A DNA stretch of 64,000 bases from Bacteroidota bacterium (GCA_015222055.1 JADFUR010000019.1:1-64000), one strand, 5' to 3'. Positions 10,406 through 20,233 are shown, counted from the stretch's first letter. The notes: a model not told the origin generated them from the sequence alone. Translations and numbers: made by a program.

Positions 10406-10440
10406 ATTTCTAAAAATTTATATTAATTAATTTTAAAGTG

Positions 10441-10448
10441 CAAATGTA
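10441..10448 (-). promoter_or_regulatory. Putative -7 box of rpsO
   Basis: On the minus strand TACATTTG fits the Bacteroidota TAnnTTTG box, 35 bp before the rpsO start. No clear TTG lies 19-21 bp further upstream. Confidence 0.4.
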
Positions 10449-10515
10449 AACTTTTATTTTTATTTTTAAGTAATTTAAATATTTTTTTTTATGCATTTGC
10501 TTATAAACAAATTAT

Positions 10516-11568
10516 TTATGGCACAATAATCATTGCATCGCCATAAGTACCAAACATATATTTTTCTTCAATGGCTGTTTTATAAGCTACCTTAAGCAAA
10601 TCGTAACCTGTAAAAGCAGACACCATCATATATAGTGTAGAATATGGCAATTGAAAATTAGTAATCATAAAATTTGCCACGTTAAAATCGTATGGTGGGA
10701 AAATAAATTTATTTGTCCATCCCTCAAAAGGTTTTAAATAACCGGTTGTAGAAACTGAACTTTCCACTGTACGCATCACTGTTGTACCAACAGCACAAAC
10801 ATTACTCTTTCTTTTCTTTGCGTTATTTATTATATCAACAGCATCTTCAGGAATAATTATCTGCTCAGAATTCATTTTATGTTTTGTAAGATCCTCTACA
10901 TCAACTTTTCTAAAATTACCTAGTCCTGCATGGAGTGTTATATCTGCAAATTCAACTCCTTTTATTTCAAAACGTTTTAAAAGTTCTCGACTAAAATGCA
11001 TTCCTGCTGTTGGGGCAGCAACTGCTCCTTCACATTTTGCATAAATTGTTTGATATCTTTCTGTGTCTGCAGGTTCAACGGCTCTTTTGATAAATTTTGG
11101 TAATGGAGTTTCTCCTAATTCATAAATTTTCTTTTTAAATTCATCGTAAGGACCATCAAATAGAAATCTCAACGTTCTTCCTCTCGAAGTTGTGTTGTCA
11201 ATAACTTCAGCAACTAATTCATCTTCAGGGCCAAAATACAATTTATTCCCAATACGTATTTTCCTTGCAGGATCAACTAAAACATCCCACAAGAGTTGAT
11301 CTTTATTTAATTCTCGTAATAAAAACACTTCAATTTTTGCTCCTGTTTTTTCTTTATTACCATACAATCGTGCAGGAAAAACTTTGGTGTTATTAAATAT
11401 CAGAACATCTTTATCGTCAAAATAATCAATTACATCTTTAAAAATTTTGTGTTCAATCTTACCTGTACTTTTGTGAAAAACCATTAATCGGCATTCATCA
11501 CGGTTTTTTGAAGGGTGTAGAGCAATCAGCTCTTCAGGAAGTTTAAAATTAAATTGTGATAATTTCAT
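10516..11568 (-). CDS. queA: tRNA preQ1(34) S-adenosylmethionine ribosyltransferase-isomerase QueA
   Basis: Makes epoxyqueuosine at the tRNA wobble position by transferring and isomerising the ribosyl moiety of AdoMet. The 350 residues match the family from end to end: [23 protein letters not shown] at the N-terminus, [27 protein letters not shown] and [14 protein letters not shown] in the core, and [23 protein letters not shown] at the C-terminus. It stands 64 bp downstream of truB, so both genes in this pair modify RNA. Confidence 0.97.
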   Translation of the reverse strand: MKLSQFNFKLPEELIALHPSKNRDECRLMVFHKSTGKIEHKIFKDVIDYFDDKDVLIFNNTKVFPARLYGNKEKTGAKIEVFLLRELNKDQLLWDVLVDPARKIRIGNKLYFGPEDELVAEVIDNTTSRGRTLRFLFDGPYDEFKKKIYELGETPLPKFIKRAVEPADTERYQTIYAKCEGAVAAPTAGMHFSRELLKRFEIKGVEFADITLHAGLGNFRKVDVEDLTKHKMNSEQIIIPEDAVDIINNAKKRKSNVCAVGTTVMRTVESSVSTTGYLKPFEGWTNKFIFPPYDFNVANFMITNFQLPYSTLYMMVSAFTGYDLLKVAYKTAIEEKYMFGTYGDAMIIVP

Positions 11569-11631
11569 ATTTGTTTAACTTTTTTAATAAACAATCAATA
11601 ACTAATAATATACGTAGATTTAATCAAAATG

Positions 11632-12342
11632 TTATGCCTTTTTTATTAAATCTTCAAATTCCATAATAGAGAGAGAATCTTCAACATCAAATTTACCGAT
11701 TTTTGTTCGTCGCAAACCTGTTAAATGAGCTCCACTATTAACATATAATCCTATATCTCGAGCTAATGCTCTAATATATGTGCCTTTGCTACAAGTTATT
11801 CTTATTTTTATGATAGGCAAACTAAATTCTAATATTTCGATATCAGAAATAACAATGCTATTCGGTTTAATCTCAAAGTCTTCACCATTTCTTGCTTTCA
11901 AATACGCCCTTGTACCATCAACAAGTTTAGCAGAGAAATTTGGAGGAACTTGTTGTTGCTCACCAATAAAACTTTTTAAGGCTTCCTTAAGTAGGGTCTC
12001 TGTTATATGATTGAAAGGAAATTCTTTGTCAACCTCTGTTTCTAAATCAAAAGAAGGAGTTGTCTGTCCCAGTCTTAATGTTGCAATATATTCTTTTTCT
12101 TGGGCTTGATATTTTTCAATTTGCTTAGTAAATTTACCCGTACAGACTATAAGCAATCCTGTTGCAAGAGGGTCAAGTGTTCCTGCATGTCCAACTTTTA
12201 TTTTTTTATAAGAGTATTTTTTACGAATTAAATTTCTTGTTTTTTTAACAATGTTAAACGAAGTCCATTCAAGAGGTTTATCAAACAAGATTACTTGTCC
12301 GGTTTGAAAATCACCTAAGTCTGTTAAATGTTTATCTATCAT
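11632..12342 (-). CDS. truB: tRNA pseudouridine(55) synthase TruB
   Basis: Converts U55 of the T-loop of tRNAs to pseudouridine. The 236-residue length is typical of the short forms without a PUA domain. The catalytic motif is GHAGTLDPLATG with Asp57 as nucleophile; DKPLEWTSF is the conserved N-terminal KP..MTS-like segment, and CSKGTYIRALARDIG is the conserved late motif. It lies between uppP and queA in the order usual for Bacteroidota. Confidence 0.97.
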   Translation of the reverse strand: MIDKHLTDLGDFQTGQVILFDKPLEWTSFNIVKKTRNLIRKKYSYKKIKVGHAGTLDPLATGLLIVCTGKFTKQIEKYQAQEKEYIATLRLGQTTPSFDLETEVDKEFPFNHITETLLKEALKSFIGEQQQVPPNFSAKLVDGTRAYLKARNGEDFEIKPNSIVISDIEILEFSLPIIKIRITCSKGTYIRALARDIGLYVNSGAHLTGLRRTKIGKFDVEDSLSIMEFEDLIKKA

Positions 12343-12504
12343 ATAATTGATTTATTTGTAATAATATCTATAAAAAAATTAAAACACCGAATATTATTGC
12401 AATTCTGGTAATTCAACAAGGTTGAAATTGTTAAAAGCCTAAAGAATAACCAGTTAACAACTTGTATAATTAGAATAATAAATCTTCAACTGTTTAAATT
12501 ATTA

Positions 12505-13287
12505 TTAAGCAAAAAATATTGCTAAAAGGCCTATAATCAAACAATACAGTGCAAAATAGATTAGCTTTCCTTTTTTCACAATCTCGACCATCCATTTACA
12601 AGCAAATAATCCTGAAACAAAAGCAGCAATAAAACCTACAACTAATGGCAGAGCACCAACGGTTGTGTTAGAAACAAAATCGCCCTTAATTAAATCTAAA
12701 AAATTCTCACCCAGAATAGGTATAATAACCATAAGAAAAGAAAATTCTGCAATTTTTGCTTTCTTATTACCTAATAATAAGCCAATTGCTATAGTTGACC
12801 CAGAACGTGAGATGCCTGGTAATACTGCAACTGCTTGAGCTATTCCAATCACAAAAGCATCGAAAAAAGATATTTCTTTATTTTTTGATTTTGCGAAAAA
12901 TGATAGGGTTAAAATTATTGCTGTAATTAATAGCATAATACCAACAAACACAACATTGCTTTGAAAAAGACTTTCGACAAAATCTTTAAAAAAAAGTCCG
13001 ACAATTGCAACTGGAACCATTGATACAAGAAGTTTTGTTATAAATTGAGTTTCTTGATTCCACTCAATTTTGAAAAGCCCTATAAAAAGCTTAGCTATTT
13101 CTTTGCGAAAAACTACTATTGTACTCAAAACCGTTGCTCCATGAACAACTATTGTAAAAATAAGACTTTGTTCAGAATGAATTCCAAAAAGTGCTTTTCC
13201 TATCTCAAGATGACCACTGCTACTTACAGGTAAAAATTCAGTCAGTCCCTGAACTAATCCTAAGATTAGTGCTTCAATCCAATTCAT
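12505..13287 (-). CDS. uppP: Undecaprenyl-diphosphatase UppP (BacA)
   Basis: Integral membrane phosphatase that recycles undecaprenyl diphosphate, the carrier for peptidoglycan and O-antigen precursors. The 260 residues have about eight hydrophobic segments and both signature motifs: the Glu-rich N-terminal [11 protein letters not shown] (Glu17 to Leu27) and PGISRSGST in the second half. It lies 21 bp downstream of the DUF3098 gene. A small non-terminator palindrome (12412-12426) lies between uppP and truB. Confidence 0.97.
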   Translation of the reverse strand: MNWIEALILGLVQGLTEFLPVSSSGHLEIGKALFGIHSEQSLIFTIVVHGATVLSTIVVFRKEIAKLFIGLFKIEWNQETQFITKLLVSMVPVAIVGLFFKDFVESLFQSNVVFVGIMLLITAIILTLSFFAKSKNKEISFFDAFVIGIAQAVAVLPGISRSGSTIAIGLLLGNKKAKIAEFSFLMVIIPILGENFLDLIKGDFVSNTTVGALPLVVGFIAAFVSGLFACKWMVEIVKKGKLIYFALYCLIIGLLAIFFA

Positions 13288-13308
13288 GTATAAAATTATT
13301 TTTTGTTA

Positions 13309-13566
13309 TTAATCGTTATTTTTTGGCTTTTTCATTATTGCCCATATCTCAAAAATAAAACCAAACAACACGACTATAGGAGCTAATGTTATTCTTCTAA
13401 AACTAAAAACTTCGGGGTTGAATTTATTTGGATCGTTAACGGCACCACCAGTCATTAAAATAAAACCAATGACAATTATTACAAAACCAACTATTAATAA
13501 TCGAGAATTCTCTTTACCTAAAGCAAAATCAATTTTGTTAAGGTCTTCTGTATTTTCTTTTTTCAT
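13309..13566 (-). CDS. DUF3098 family small membrane protein
   Basis: 85 residues with two hydrophobic segments: one around the conserved IVIGFILMTGG and one near GFIFEIWAIM. The PNKFNPEVFSFRRITLAP stretch between them is the DUF3098 signature. The function is unknown, but Bacteroidota usually carry it between ftsX and uppP, which suggests a role in the envelope or at the divisome. Here a lipoprotein gene stands between it and ftsX. Confidence 0.85.
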   Translation of the reverse strand: MKKENTEDLNKIDFALGKENSRLLIVGFVIIVIGFILMTGGAVNDPNKFNPEVFSFRRITLAPIVVLFGFIFEIWAIMKKPKNND

Positions 13567-13659
13567 CTATCTGCAATTTTATATTTTATTCATAATTAGA
13601 CACTTATATTATTTTTATTTTTCGCAAAGTTGCAATTTTTTTTTAAATTTCTTCATTTA

Positions 13660-14487
13660 TTAATACCAATGTGTTGGATGTGTTAAAATAATAATTTTAT
13701 CGCCTTTTTTCCATTTACTATAATCAATCATTATAGGATTCCAACGTTCTTCATTAATAAACGAACAATCAGAATAATATTTATTATTATCTAAAAAATA
13801 TGCTTCGTATTTTAAATCAAATTCGTCTAAGGTTCCTTTTATAATTGGAATCTGTTTATTATTAACAACTACATTTTTATTATTTATAAAATCACCAATT
13901 GCATTATCATATTCTTTAAAAAAATAAAAATTATAGTATAAGTATTTATGACAATAATCAGACCCATGAGAAGCTGATCCATAAATATTAATTCCATTTG
14001 TTCTTAGCCAATTTATTTCATTATGTAGAAATTCTTTTGAATTAATATTATAAACTACCTGAAGTGTTACTAAATCGTTATGAATTCCAACCTCATGATT
14101 GTATTTATTTTGCAAATCCTGTAAATAAGTTAAAATCATTTCGTTGTGTTTCGATTTATCTCCAGAATTAATCAAATAATAGTCGGCTGTATGAAGAACA
14201 TAATATGAGGCTGAAACATCATATTTCTTTTCAATTTTTGACATTGTCATAGCTCCGTTAATATCGACATCAATATCATGCCTTAAACCCAAAACAATTT
14301 TATTTTTGTCATTAGTATTATCAAAATCTTTTAATGGAACAATTATTATGCTGTCATTTTTTGCAATTTTGGCTATAAAATTTTCATAATTATTGTATGT
14401 AAAATACGGATTAGATTCGTCTTCTTTTGAACATGAATTAACAATTAAAGCAATAACCAATAATACAAATATTTTAACTTTTTTCAT
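13660..14487 (-). CDS. Lipoprotein with NodB-fold (polysaccharide deacetylase)-like features
   Basis: 275 residues. A lipoprotein signal peptide ends in the lipobox region VNSC, with Cys at about 19. The core shows LRHDIDVD (a HD.D metal-site-like motif as in deacetylases), EVGIHND (like the GxHxxxH region) and SASHGSDYCH, consistent with a divergent NodB/PF01522-like barrel anchored to a membrane. Substrate unknown; catalysis is not assured. It sits within the otherwise conserved ftsX-DUF3098-uppP order, which suggests a local insertion, though composition does not differ obviously. Confidence 0.6.
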   Translation of the reverse strand: MKKVKIFVLLVIALIVNSCSKEDESNPYFTYNNYENFIAKIAKNDSIIIVPLKDFDNTNDKNKIVLGLRHDIDVDINGAMTMSKIEKKYDVSASYYVLHTADYYLINSGDKSKHNEMILTYLQDLQNKYNHEVGIHNDLVTLQVVYNINSKEFLHNEINWLRTNGINIYGSASHGSDYCHKYLYYNFYFFKEYDNAIGDFINNKNVVVNNKQIPIIKGTLDEFDLKYEAYFLDNNKYYSDCSFINEERWNPIMIDYSKWKKGDKIIILTHPTHWY

Positions 14488-14538
14488 TATTTTTCAATAC
14501 AAAGACGTAAAATTAAAACAAAATCAAGCACTTGTAAA

Positions 14539-15417
14539 CTAATAATACAAATCGTCTGTTTTTATTCTTAAATATTTATTAACTGAAATAAATGTTGACA
14601 ACATTGCGATTATAATACCGAGAAACATTACAGAAAAAAATAATATCGCAATAATATCAATTTCCTTAAACAGCATTAATCCGGATAATTCTTTTTGAAC
14701 AAAATAGATTATTGCAGACAAAATGCTAACTGCAATAATTGCACTAATAACTCCTTGAACAATGCTTCGTCCCAAAAAAGGTCCTCGTATAAAACGGTGG
14801 GTTGCTCCAACTAATTGCATAGTGTTAATTAAAAATCTTTTGGAGTAAATTGTTAAACGAATAGTATTGTTTATTAATGCAATAGAAATCGATAACAGCA
14901 AAATACTGAAAAGCAATATTATCAATCCAATTCTTTTAATATTTTCATTAATAAGATTAATTAAATTTTTTTGATAAAAGACTTCTTTTACTGGAGTGTA
15001 GGTTCTCAATCTTTTCTCAATAACTGAAAGGCTATCGTTATTAGCATAGTTTGCGTTTAATTTTATATCTATTGATGATAATAATGGATTGTAGCCTAAA
15101 AAACTGATGAAATCTTCACCCAAATCTTTTTCCAAATCTTGTGCAGCTCTTTCTTTAGTTATAAATTCGGTAGATTTAACAAAATCAGAGGCATCTAAAT
15201 TTTTTTGCATACGAATCATATCAACTTCTTTAACATCGTTTTTTAATATTACAGAAAAGCCAACATTTTCTTTTACATGATTTGATAATTTTTTTGCATT
15301 TAAAATTAACAGCCCCATTAATCCTAACATAAACAAAACTAAAGATATACTAACAATTGATGTGAAATAGGAACTTCTTAATCGTCGTTTTGATAATTTT
15401 GTTTCTGTTTTTGACAT
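14539..15417 (-). CDS. ftsX: Cell division protein FtsX
   Basis: Permease-like partner of the ATPase FtsE. It couples the divisome to activation of peptidoglycan hydrolases. The 292 residues show an N-terminal cytoplasmic tail (KRRLRSSYFTSIVSISLVLF), a first membrane helix, an extracellular domain (about 50-170) and three further helices, with the RFLINTMQLVGATHRFIRGPFL loop typical of FtsX. ftsE is not adjacent. The gene opens the minus-strand cluster running to queA. Confidence 0.93.
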   Translation of the reverse strand: MSKTETKLSKRRLRSSYFTSIVSISLVLFMLGLMGLLILNAKKLSNHVKENVGFSVILKNDVKEVDMIRMQKNLDASDFVKSTEFITKERAAQDLEKDLGEDFISFLGYNPLLSSIDIKLNANYANNDSLSVIEKRLRTYTPVKEVFYQKNLINLINENIKRIGLIILLFSILLLSISIALINNTIRLTIYSKRFLINTMQLVGATHRFIRGPFLGRSIVQGVISAIIAVSILSAIIYFVQKELSGLMLFKEIDIIAILFFSVMFLGIIIAMLSTFISVNKYLRIKTDDLYY

Positions 15418-15449
15418 CTAGACCAATTCAATTTTTATTCGTAAAAGCA

Positions 15450-15457
15450 CAAATATA
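15450..15457 (-). promoter_or_regulatory. Putative -7 box of ftsX
   Basis: On the minus strand TATATTTG matches the Bacteroidota -7 box, 32 bp before the ftsX ATG. The rest of the 246-bp divergent region to the HD-protein gene is AT-rich, with no other recognised signal. Confidence 0.4.
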
Positions 15458-15663
15458 CAAATAATCAATATTTTTTACTATTCTTTTTACGAATAAGGGA
15501 ATTATGTTCGCTATAGCAAATTTAATTTAAACTATAATGCTAATAATTAATTTTTAGATGCTTGAAAAATAACAGCAAAAGATTATTTGTCAGCTTAGCA
15601 ACTAAAATCAAAATTTTGATTATTAATTGATTTATTTTTAATAATTTTATAAAAAATATTGAT

Positions 15664-16902
15664 TTGAATACTCCCGACTTAAATAAAAAAAAAATTATTA
15701 ATGACCCAGTTTATGGTTTCATTAACATACCAAGCGAAATAATTTTCGATATTATTGAGCACCCTTATTTTCAACGCTTACGACGAATAAAACAATTAGG
15801 ATTAACTTATTTGGTTTATCCGGGAGCTATACATTCCCGTTTTCAGCATGCTCTTGGGGCAACTCATTTAATGAGTACTGCCATTAATATTTTACGTTCT
15901 AAAAATAAAATTATTACAGATGAAGAAGCTGAGGCTGTTTTAATTGCAATTTTGTTGCACGACATAGGTCATGGACCTTTTTCTCATGCTTTAGAAAAAC
16001 ATATTATTAATATTGACCATGAACGATTGTCATTGCTATTTATGGAAAAATTAAACACCATTTTTAAAGGCAGACTCACTTTAGCAATTAAAATTTTTAG
16101 CAATAATTATCATAAAAAATTTTTACATCAGTTGGTATCAAGCCAATTAGATATGGACAGACTTGATTATTTAAAACGCGATAGTTTTTTTTCGGGCGTT
16201 ACCGAAGGGGGAATAAGTTACGACAGAATAATTAAAATGCTCGATGTTGTTAACGATAAACTCGTTGTTGAAGAAAAAGGTATTTACTCCATTGAAAACT
16301 TTTTAATAGCTCGCAGACTGATGTATTGGCAGGTATATATGCACAAAACAGTTGTCTCGGCTGAACTTATATTATCTAAAATTTTAAAGCGAGCTAAAGA
16401 ACTTGCTGATAAAAAAATTGATCTTTTTGCCACGCCTGCTTTAAATTTTTTTCTGTATAATAAAACAAATAACGATTTTTTAAATTCTGATAAAGCTTTT
16501 AATTTTTTCTCTCAGCTCGACGATTATGATGTTATGTCATCAATAAAAACGTGGACAAATCACGAAGATTCAACCCTGAAAAACCTGTGCAAAAACTTAA
16601 TAAACAGGCATTTATACAAAATAATTATACAAAATAAACCCATTGACAATAATGTAATTAATAATCTTAAAAACAAAGTAAAACAGGCTTATAACACTAA
16701 TAATGACGAACTTAATTATTTTGTTTTCACAGGAATACTTACAAATAATGCTTACAGTGCGGTAGACGATAGAATAAATATTTTAAGTAAAACTGGCGAT
16801 TTAACTGATATTTCAGAGGCTTCAGACATGCTAAATATTTCTGTTCTGTCAAAAATTGTAAAAAAATATTATTTGTGCTTCCCAAAAAGATTTAAAATTT
16901 AA
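15664..16902 (+). CDS. HD superfamily phosphohydrolase (COG1078-like)
   Basis: 412 residues with a HD metal-dependent phosphohydrolase domain related to SAMHD1/dGTPase enzymes. Visible are SRFQHALGATH (first His), LLHDIGHGPFSH with the His99-Asp100 pair, and SSQLDMDRLDYLKRDSFFSG (distal Asp). The substrate is unknown; dNTP hydrolysis is possible. The start is TTG; the frame back to the TGA at 15628 contains no ATG. In many Bacteroidota this gene precedes lpxD, as it does here, and lpxD has its own promoter. Confidence 0.85.
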   Translation: MNTPDLNKKKIINDPVYGFINIPSEIIFDIIEHPYFQRLRRIKQLGLTYLVYPGAIHSRFQHALGATHLMSTAINILRSKNKIITDEEAEAVLIAILLHDIGHGPFSHALEKHIINIDHERLSLLFMEKLNTIFKGRLTLAIKIFSNNYHKKFLHQLVSSQLDMDRLDYLKRDSFFSGVTEGGISYDRIIKMLDVVNDKLVVEEKGIYSIENFLIARRLMYWQVYMHKTVVSAELILSKILKRAKELADKKIDLFATPALNFFLYNKTNNDFLNSDKAFNFFSQLDDYDVMSSIKTWTNHEDSTLKNLCKNLINRHLYKIIIQNKPIDNNVINNLKNKVKQAYNTNNDELNYFVFTGILTNNAYSAVDDRINILSKTGDLTDISEASDMLNISVLSKIVKKYYLCFPKRFKI

Positions 16903-16970
16903 AGTTTGATTGCAATTTATCTGACAGTCAAATTTCATTTTTCATTAAATTATAAACAGCAATATTAAAA

Positions 16971-17002
16971 TTGCTTATATTTAATAATATTTTTTAATTT
17001 TG
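16971..17002 (+). promoter_or_regulatory. lpxD promoter
   Basis: TTG (16971-16973), 21 bp, then TAATTTTG (16995-17002). This fits the Bacteroidota TTTG-N19-21-TAnnTTTG consensus and ends 15 bp before the lpxD ATG. Confidence 0.55.
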
Positions 17003-17017
17003 TAAAAAAATTTAATT

Positions 17018-18055
17018 ATGGATTTTACAGCAACACAAATAGCAGAATTTTTAGAAGGAGATATTGAAGGTAATTCTGAAGTAAAAGTAAACAACGTTAC
17101 AAAAATTGAAGAAGGAAAACCAGGAACAATATCTTTTTTGGCTAACCTTAAATACTCAAAATATATTTATACTACAAAATCATCAATTGTTCTCGTAAAC
17201 AAAACTTTTAAAGCAGAAAACACTATCGCTGCTACATTAATACGTGTAGAAGATGCTTATCAATCTTTTGCTTCTTTATTAGATTTATATGTTCAGCAAA
17301 TTGAAGTAAAAAAGGGCATTGAAAACCTTTCATTTATTGACGATACCGCAACTTTAGGTAAAGATATTTATGTTGGAGCATTTGCATATATTGGTAAAAA
17401 CGTAAAACTTGGCGATAATGTAAAAATTTATCCTCATGCTTATGTTGGCGATAATGTTGTGATTGGCAACAACACAACAATCAACTCAGGAGTAAACATT
17501 TATAGAGATTGTAAAATTGGTTCAAATTGCACCATTCACTCAGGAGCAATAATTGGTGCCGACGGTTTTGGTTTTGCACCAAAAGCACACGACGATTATA
17601 AAAAAATACAACAAATTGGCAATGTGGTTCTCGAAGACAATGTTGAAGTTGGCTCAAACACAACTATTGACAGAGCAACCATGGGTTCAACAATAATTAA
17701 ACACGGTGTTAAATTAGACAACTTAATTCAGGTTGGTCATAATGTTGTAATTGGCGAACATACTGTTATTGCAGCACAGTCGGGAGTTTCTGGTTCAACA
17801 AAAATTGGTAGAGATTGTATGATTGGCGGTCAAGTTGGTTTGTCGGGTCACTTAACAATAGGAAACGAAGTGAAAATTGGTGCTCAAGCAGGTATTGGTT
17901 CTTCAATAAAAGACGGTGAAATTCTTCTTGGCACTCCCGCATTTAATATTAGAGATTTTCAACGCTCTTATGTATATTTTAGAAAACTACCTCAGCTTAA
18001 CAATAAAATTGCCGACTTAGAAAAACAAATTGCTGAACTGAAAGCTGGAAAATAA
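17018..18055 (+). CDS. lpxD: UDP-3-O-acylglucosamine N-acyltransferase LpxD
   Basis: Adds the N-linked hydroxyacyl chain in the third step of lipid A synthesis. The 345 residues have the uridine-binding N-terminal domain (about 1-100), a left-handed beta helix of hexapeptide repeats (about 105-310) and a C-terminal helix ([19 protein letters not shown]). The catalytic histidine is His241 in [11 protein letters not shown]. The usual downstream neighbours in this phylum (lpxC-fabZ, lpxA) are missing; a repeat and the accessory island follow instead. Confidence 0.97.
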   Translation: MDFTATQIAEFLEGDIEGNSEVKVNNVTKIEEGKPGTISFLANLKYSKYIYTTKSSIVLVNKTFKAENTIAATLIRVEDAYQSFASLLDLYVQQIEVKKGIENLSFIDDTATLGKDIYVGAFAYIGKNVKLGDNVKIYPHAYVGDNVVIGNNTTINSGVNIYRDCKIGSNCTIHSGAIIGADGFGFAPKAHDDYKKIQQIGNVVLEDNVEVGSNTTIDRATMGSTIIKHGVKLDNLIQVGHNVVIGEHTVIAAQSGVSGSTKIGRDCMIGGQVGLSGHLTIGNEVKIGAQAGIGSSIKDGEILLGTPAFNIRDFQRSYVYFRKLPQLNNKIADLEKQIAELKAGK

Positions 18056-18085
18056 TTTTTTTATTCGGTTTATTAGAAACTACAC

Positions 18086-18195
18086 GCTCTTTCGGATTTA
18101 TAATCCGAAAGATTTTTTAGGACGTTTGTAAGATTGTTTTTGGAGGAAAAAATTCTGTTTGGGTAAGGTTTACGCTATCATTTGTTGCCAATTGC
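18086..18195. repeat. Dispersed repeat copy A, flanking the rlo module
   Basis: About 110 bp that aligns along its length with 20234-20340 (my estimate is roughly 75% identity with small gaps). Both run GCTCTTT..ATTTATAATCCGAAA, then ..TTTTTTAG.ACGTTTGTAAGATTG, then TTACGCTA..TTTGTTGCC.ATTGC. The two copies are in the same orientation and bracket the rloA/rloB pair. The left end contains the perfect palindrome that forms the lpxD terminator. The last codons of the rloB remnant lie inside this repeat. Confidence 0.7.
18089..18111 (+). terminator. Terminator of lpxD, made by a repeat palindrome
   Basis: Perfect 10-bp stem CTTTCGGATT/AATCCGAAAG with loop TAT, followed by ATTTTTT, 34 bp after the lpxD stop. 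The stem is the conserved palindrome of the dispersed repeat, which seems to serve as the transcription stop. Confidence 0.7.
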
Positions 18196-18764
18196 AAAAA
18201 AATTAATAAATTATCAAGTAATTCTATGGCACGATAAATATTAGAATAAGAGCCTTCGCTCGGAAGTTGTTTTGCATGAATTGCAGCTGTGTCTTGATTC
18301 AAAATTAAAAACTTAACCCATTCGTCTGTTTCTAAAAACACATCTGTTTTATCATAGTTTGATATATATTTACCAAGTTCATTTCTTATAGCCTTATAAT
18401 CAGAAAATGTTTTATTCGTTTTCTTAAAATGAAGTAAAAACCAAAATTCAATTGAAGGTAAACTATCACAAATTATAACATTCTTATTATTTTTGTATTT
18501 TTTTATAAAACCCTTTAATAAATTTGCTTTATTTAAATTTCTTTGAGCTACATCTGCATCAAAAGCACAAATTACAGTTACGCCACCAGCAAGTAATTCT
18601 TGTGTTTATTTTTTTATATAAAAGATATTATTCTTAGTCGAAAAGAAACGAGGACGCACTGTACAATTATATTTTTTTAACTTTTTAAGATGTTGAAAAT
18701 AATATTTTTCGGTAGCCCCCTCTCCAATTAAATATACAGATTCTTTAAATTTCGTAATTTCTAA
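18117..18764 (-). pseudogene. Decayed RloB-like (Toprim-type) defence gene
   Basis: The frame directly after the rloA stop encodes about 215 codons with RloB-like features: LIGEGATEKYYFQHLKKLKK (acidic Toprim-type glutamate), VICAFDADVAQ (DxD) and DSLPSIEFWFLLHF. Two lesions are visible: an in-frame TAA at 18606-18608 (after ..NIFYIKK, where AAA would restore the frame) and no ATG, GTG or TTG start before the first motif. The last residues (from about LQLATND) are encoded by the dispersed repeat, so the 3' end may also be replaced. An intact RloB would pair with the RloA-like ATPase, as in AbiL-type abortive infection modules. Probably inactive. Confidence 0.65.
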
Positions 18765-20042
18765 CTATTCAATATTTGGGACTGCTCCAAACTTACCAAA
18801 TTTATAAGCTTTTTGTATCGATGAAATTCTATTCAAACCCTTAAATTCACTCAATGGATACAATTTTGTTGATCCGTCTTTACCTTTTTCTGTGAACCAA
18901 AAATTATCTTTTCTTAATAAATCATGTTCATCAAATAGATTATCATAATGTGTAGTGACTAACAACTGAGATTGTTTTGAGCTTTTTATAAATTGTTCAA
19001 TTACGTATTCTATCAATCTGGGGTGTAATTTTGATTCTATCTCATCTATTGATAGGAAAGCTTGTTTTTCAATAGCTCTAAATATTGCACCAGACAATCC
19101 AAAAATACGTTTAGTACCATCAGATTGCAACTCAATTGGCAAGTTGAAAACTTCTTTTGTATCATTATTAACTACAGTATGACCAAATTCAGTCTTTGGC
19201 ATCTTAATAACATGCTCTTTTTCTAAACGCTCAATTTGTTTTGATGGCATTCCCATCTTTTTTGAATCTGCAATAAATTCTTCTAAAATTTCATGTTCAA
19301 ATTCATTGCTATATATTTCTGAGATATTAAAATCTGCTTTTTGCAAATATGAAAGTATTTGATTTTTACACTTTCCATTTTTCATTACCAAGCTTTCTGT
19401 AAAATCTTGTAGTCTAGTAAGAGGTTCAATGCTTTGCATAACTTGATCTTTCATCCAAGTTTCAGCATTATTTAATTCCTCAATTTTTATATTAATTTGA
19501 TTTAAAGCAGCAAACACAGACGAATTAGGAAGACATTTTATTGTTAACTCATCTTTAGCAACAGAGCTTACTTTAATTTTATTACCAAAGTTAATAACAG
19601 AAACGCCATCATCAATTGTTCTTTCAAAAATGTTGGCAGGTTGAACAGTTGGGTAATAATCCAATTTTTCATTTATTACAACATCTTCATTTATCATTAG
19701 GGAATATGAGTATTTTATACTGTTGTAATAAAATACTAATTTAAACTCACTAGGGGTATTTCTACTATCATGGTCAAGTTTAAAAGGAATAATTCCTGTT
19801 TTCTCATCTTTATTGTCTGGAATAGAAAACCAAAAATTTCTCAAGAATTGAAACGCCTCAATTAAATTAGATTTACCTGATGCATTATATCCATAAACAA
19901 CACCTAGTTTATTTAGTCTTACTCCTTTAGCCACCTCTACAACATGTGATTCTTCCAGATGTTTGTCTTTAGTTGCTTCAAAACTAAAAGTAACCTCATT
20001 CTTAAAAGAAAGAAAATTTTTTATCTTTAATGATTGAATCAT
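18765..20042 (-). CDS. RloA/AbiLi-like AAA ATPase
   Basis: 425-residue AAA-family ATPase of the RloA/COG1106 type. The Walker A is GYNASGKSN at about 51-59, the Walker B is FLSIDEIESKLHP near 335-350, and the H-loop is LLVTTHYDNLF. The N-terminus MIQSLKIKNFLSFKNEVTFSF is the typical SMC-like opening. In defence islands such ATPases act with a nuclease or RloB partner and halt the infected cell; the partner just downstream is broken here, so the module may be dead or the ATPase may act with another effector. Own promoter at 20075-20104. Confidence 0.85.
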   Translation of the reverse strand: MIQSLKIKNFLSFKNEVTFSFEATKDKHLEESHVVEVAKGVRLNKLGVVYGYNASGKSNLIEAFQFLRNFWFSIPDNKDEKTGIIPFKLDHDSRNTPSEFKLVFYYNSIKYSYSLMINEDVVINEKLDYYPTVQPANIFERTIDDGVSVINFGNKIKVSSVAKDELTIKCLPNSSVFAALNQINIKIEELNNAETWMKDQVMQSIEPLTRLQDFTESLVMKNGKCKNQILSYLQKADFNISEIYSNEFEHEILEEFIADSKKMGMPSKQIERLEKEHVIKMPKTEFGHTVVNNDTKEVFNLPIELQSDGTKRIFGLSGAIFRAIEKQAFLSIDEIESKLHPRLIEYVIEQFIKSSKQSQLLVTTHYDNLFDEHDLLRKDNFWFTEKGKDGSTKLYPLSEFKGLNRISSIQKAYKFGKFGAVPNIE

Positions 20043-20074
20043 TTTTTCTAAATCTATTTTTTACATTTATTGTG

Positions 20075-20104
20075 CAAATATACGAAATAAAATTAATTTT
20101 ACAA
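20075..20104 (-). promoter_or_regulatory. Promoter of the rloA-like gene
   Basis: On the minus strand: TTG (20104-20102), exactly 19 bp, then TATATTTG (20082-20075), 32 bp before the ATG. This is one of the best consensus matches in the window. Confidence 0.6.
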
Positions 20105-20233
20105 AGTTTTATATTTAATTTTTACACTATTTATGTAAATATTAAATATACGAGCATTATATTTCGGTTTTTATACTGATAATATGCAAAATAATGCATT
20201 ATCATCGCTTTAAAGTGCGTAGGCAAAAAAGCA

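Noticed and set aside
12412..12426. Possible terminator after uppP
   Set aside because: TTCAAC/GTTGAA makes a six-pair hairpin but no T-run follows on the minus strand.
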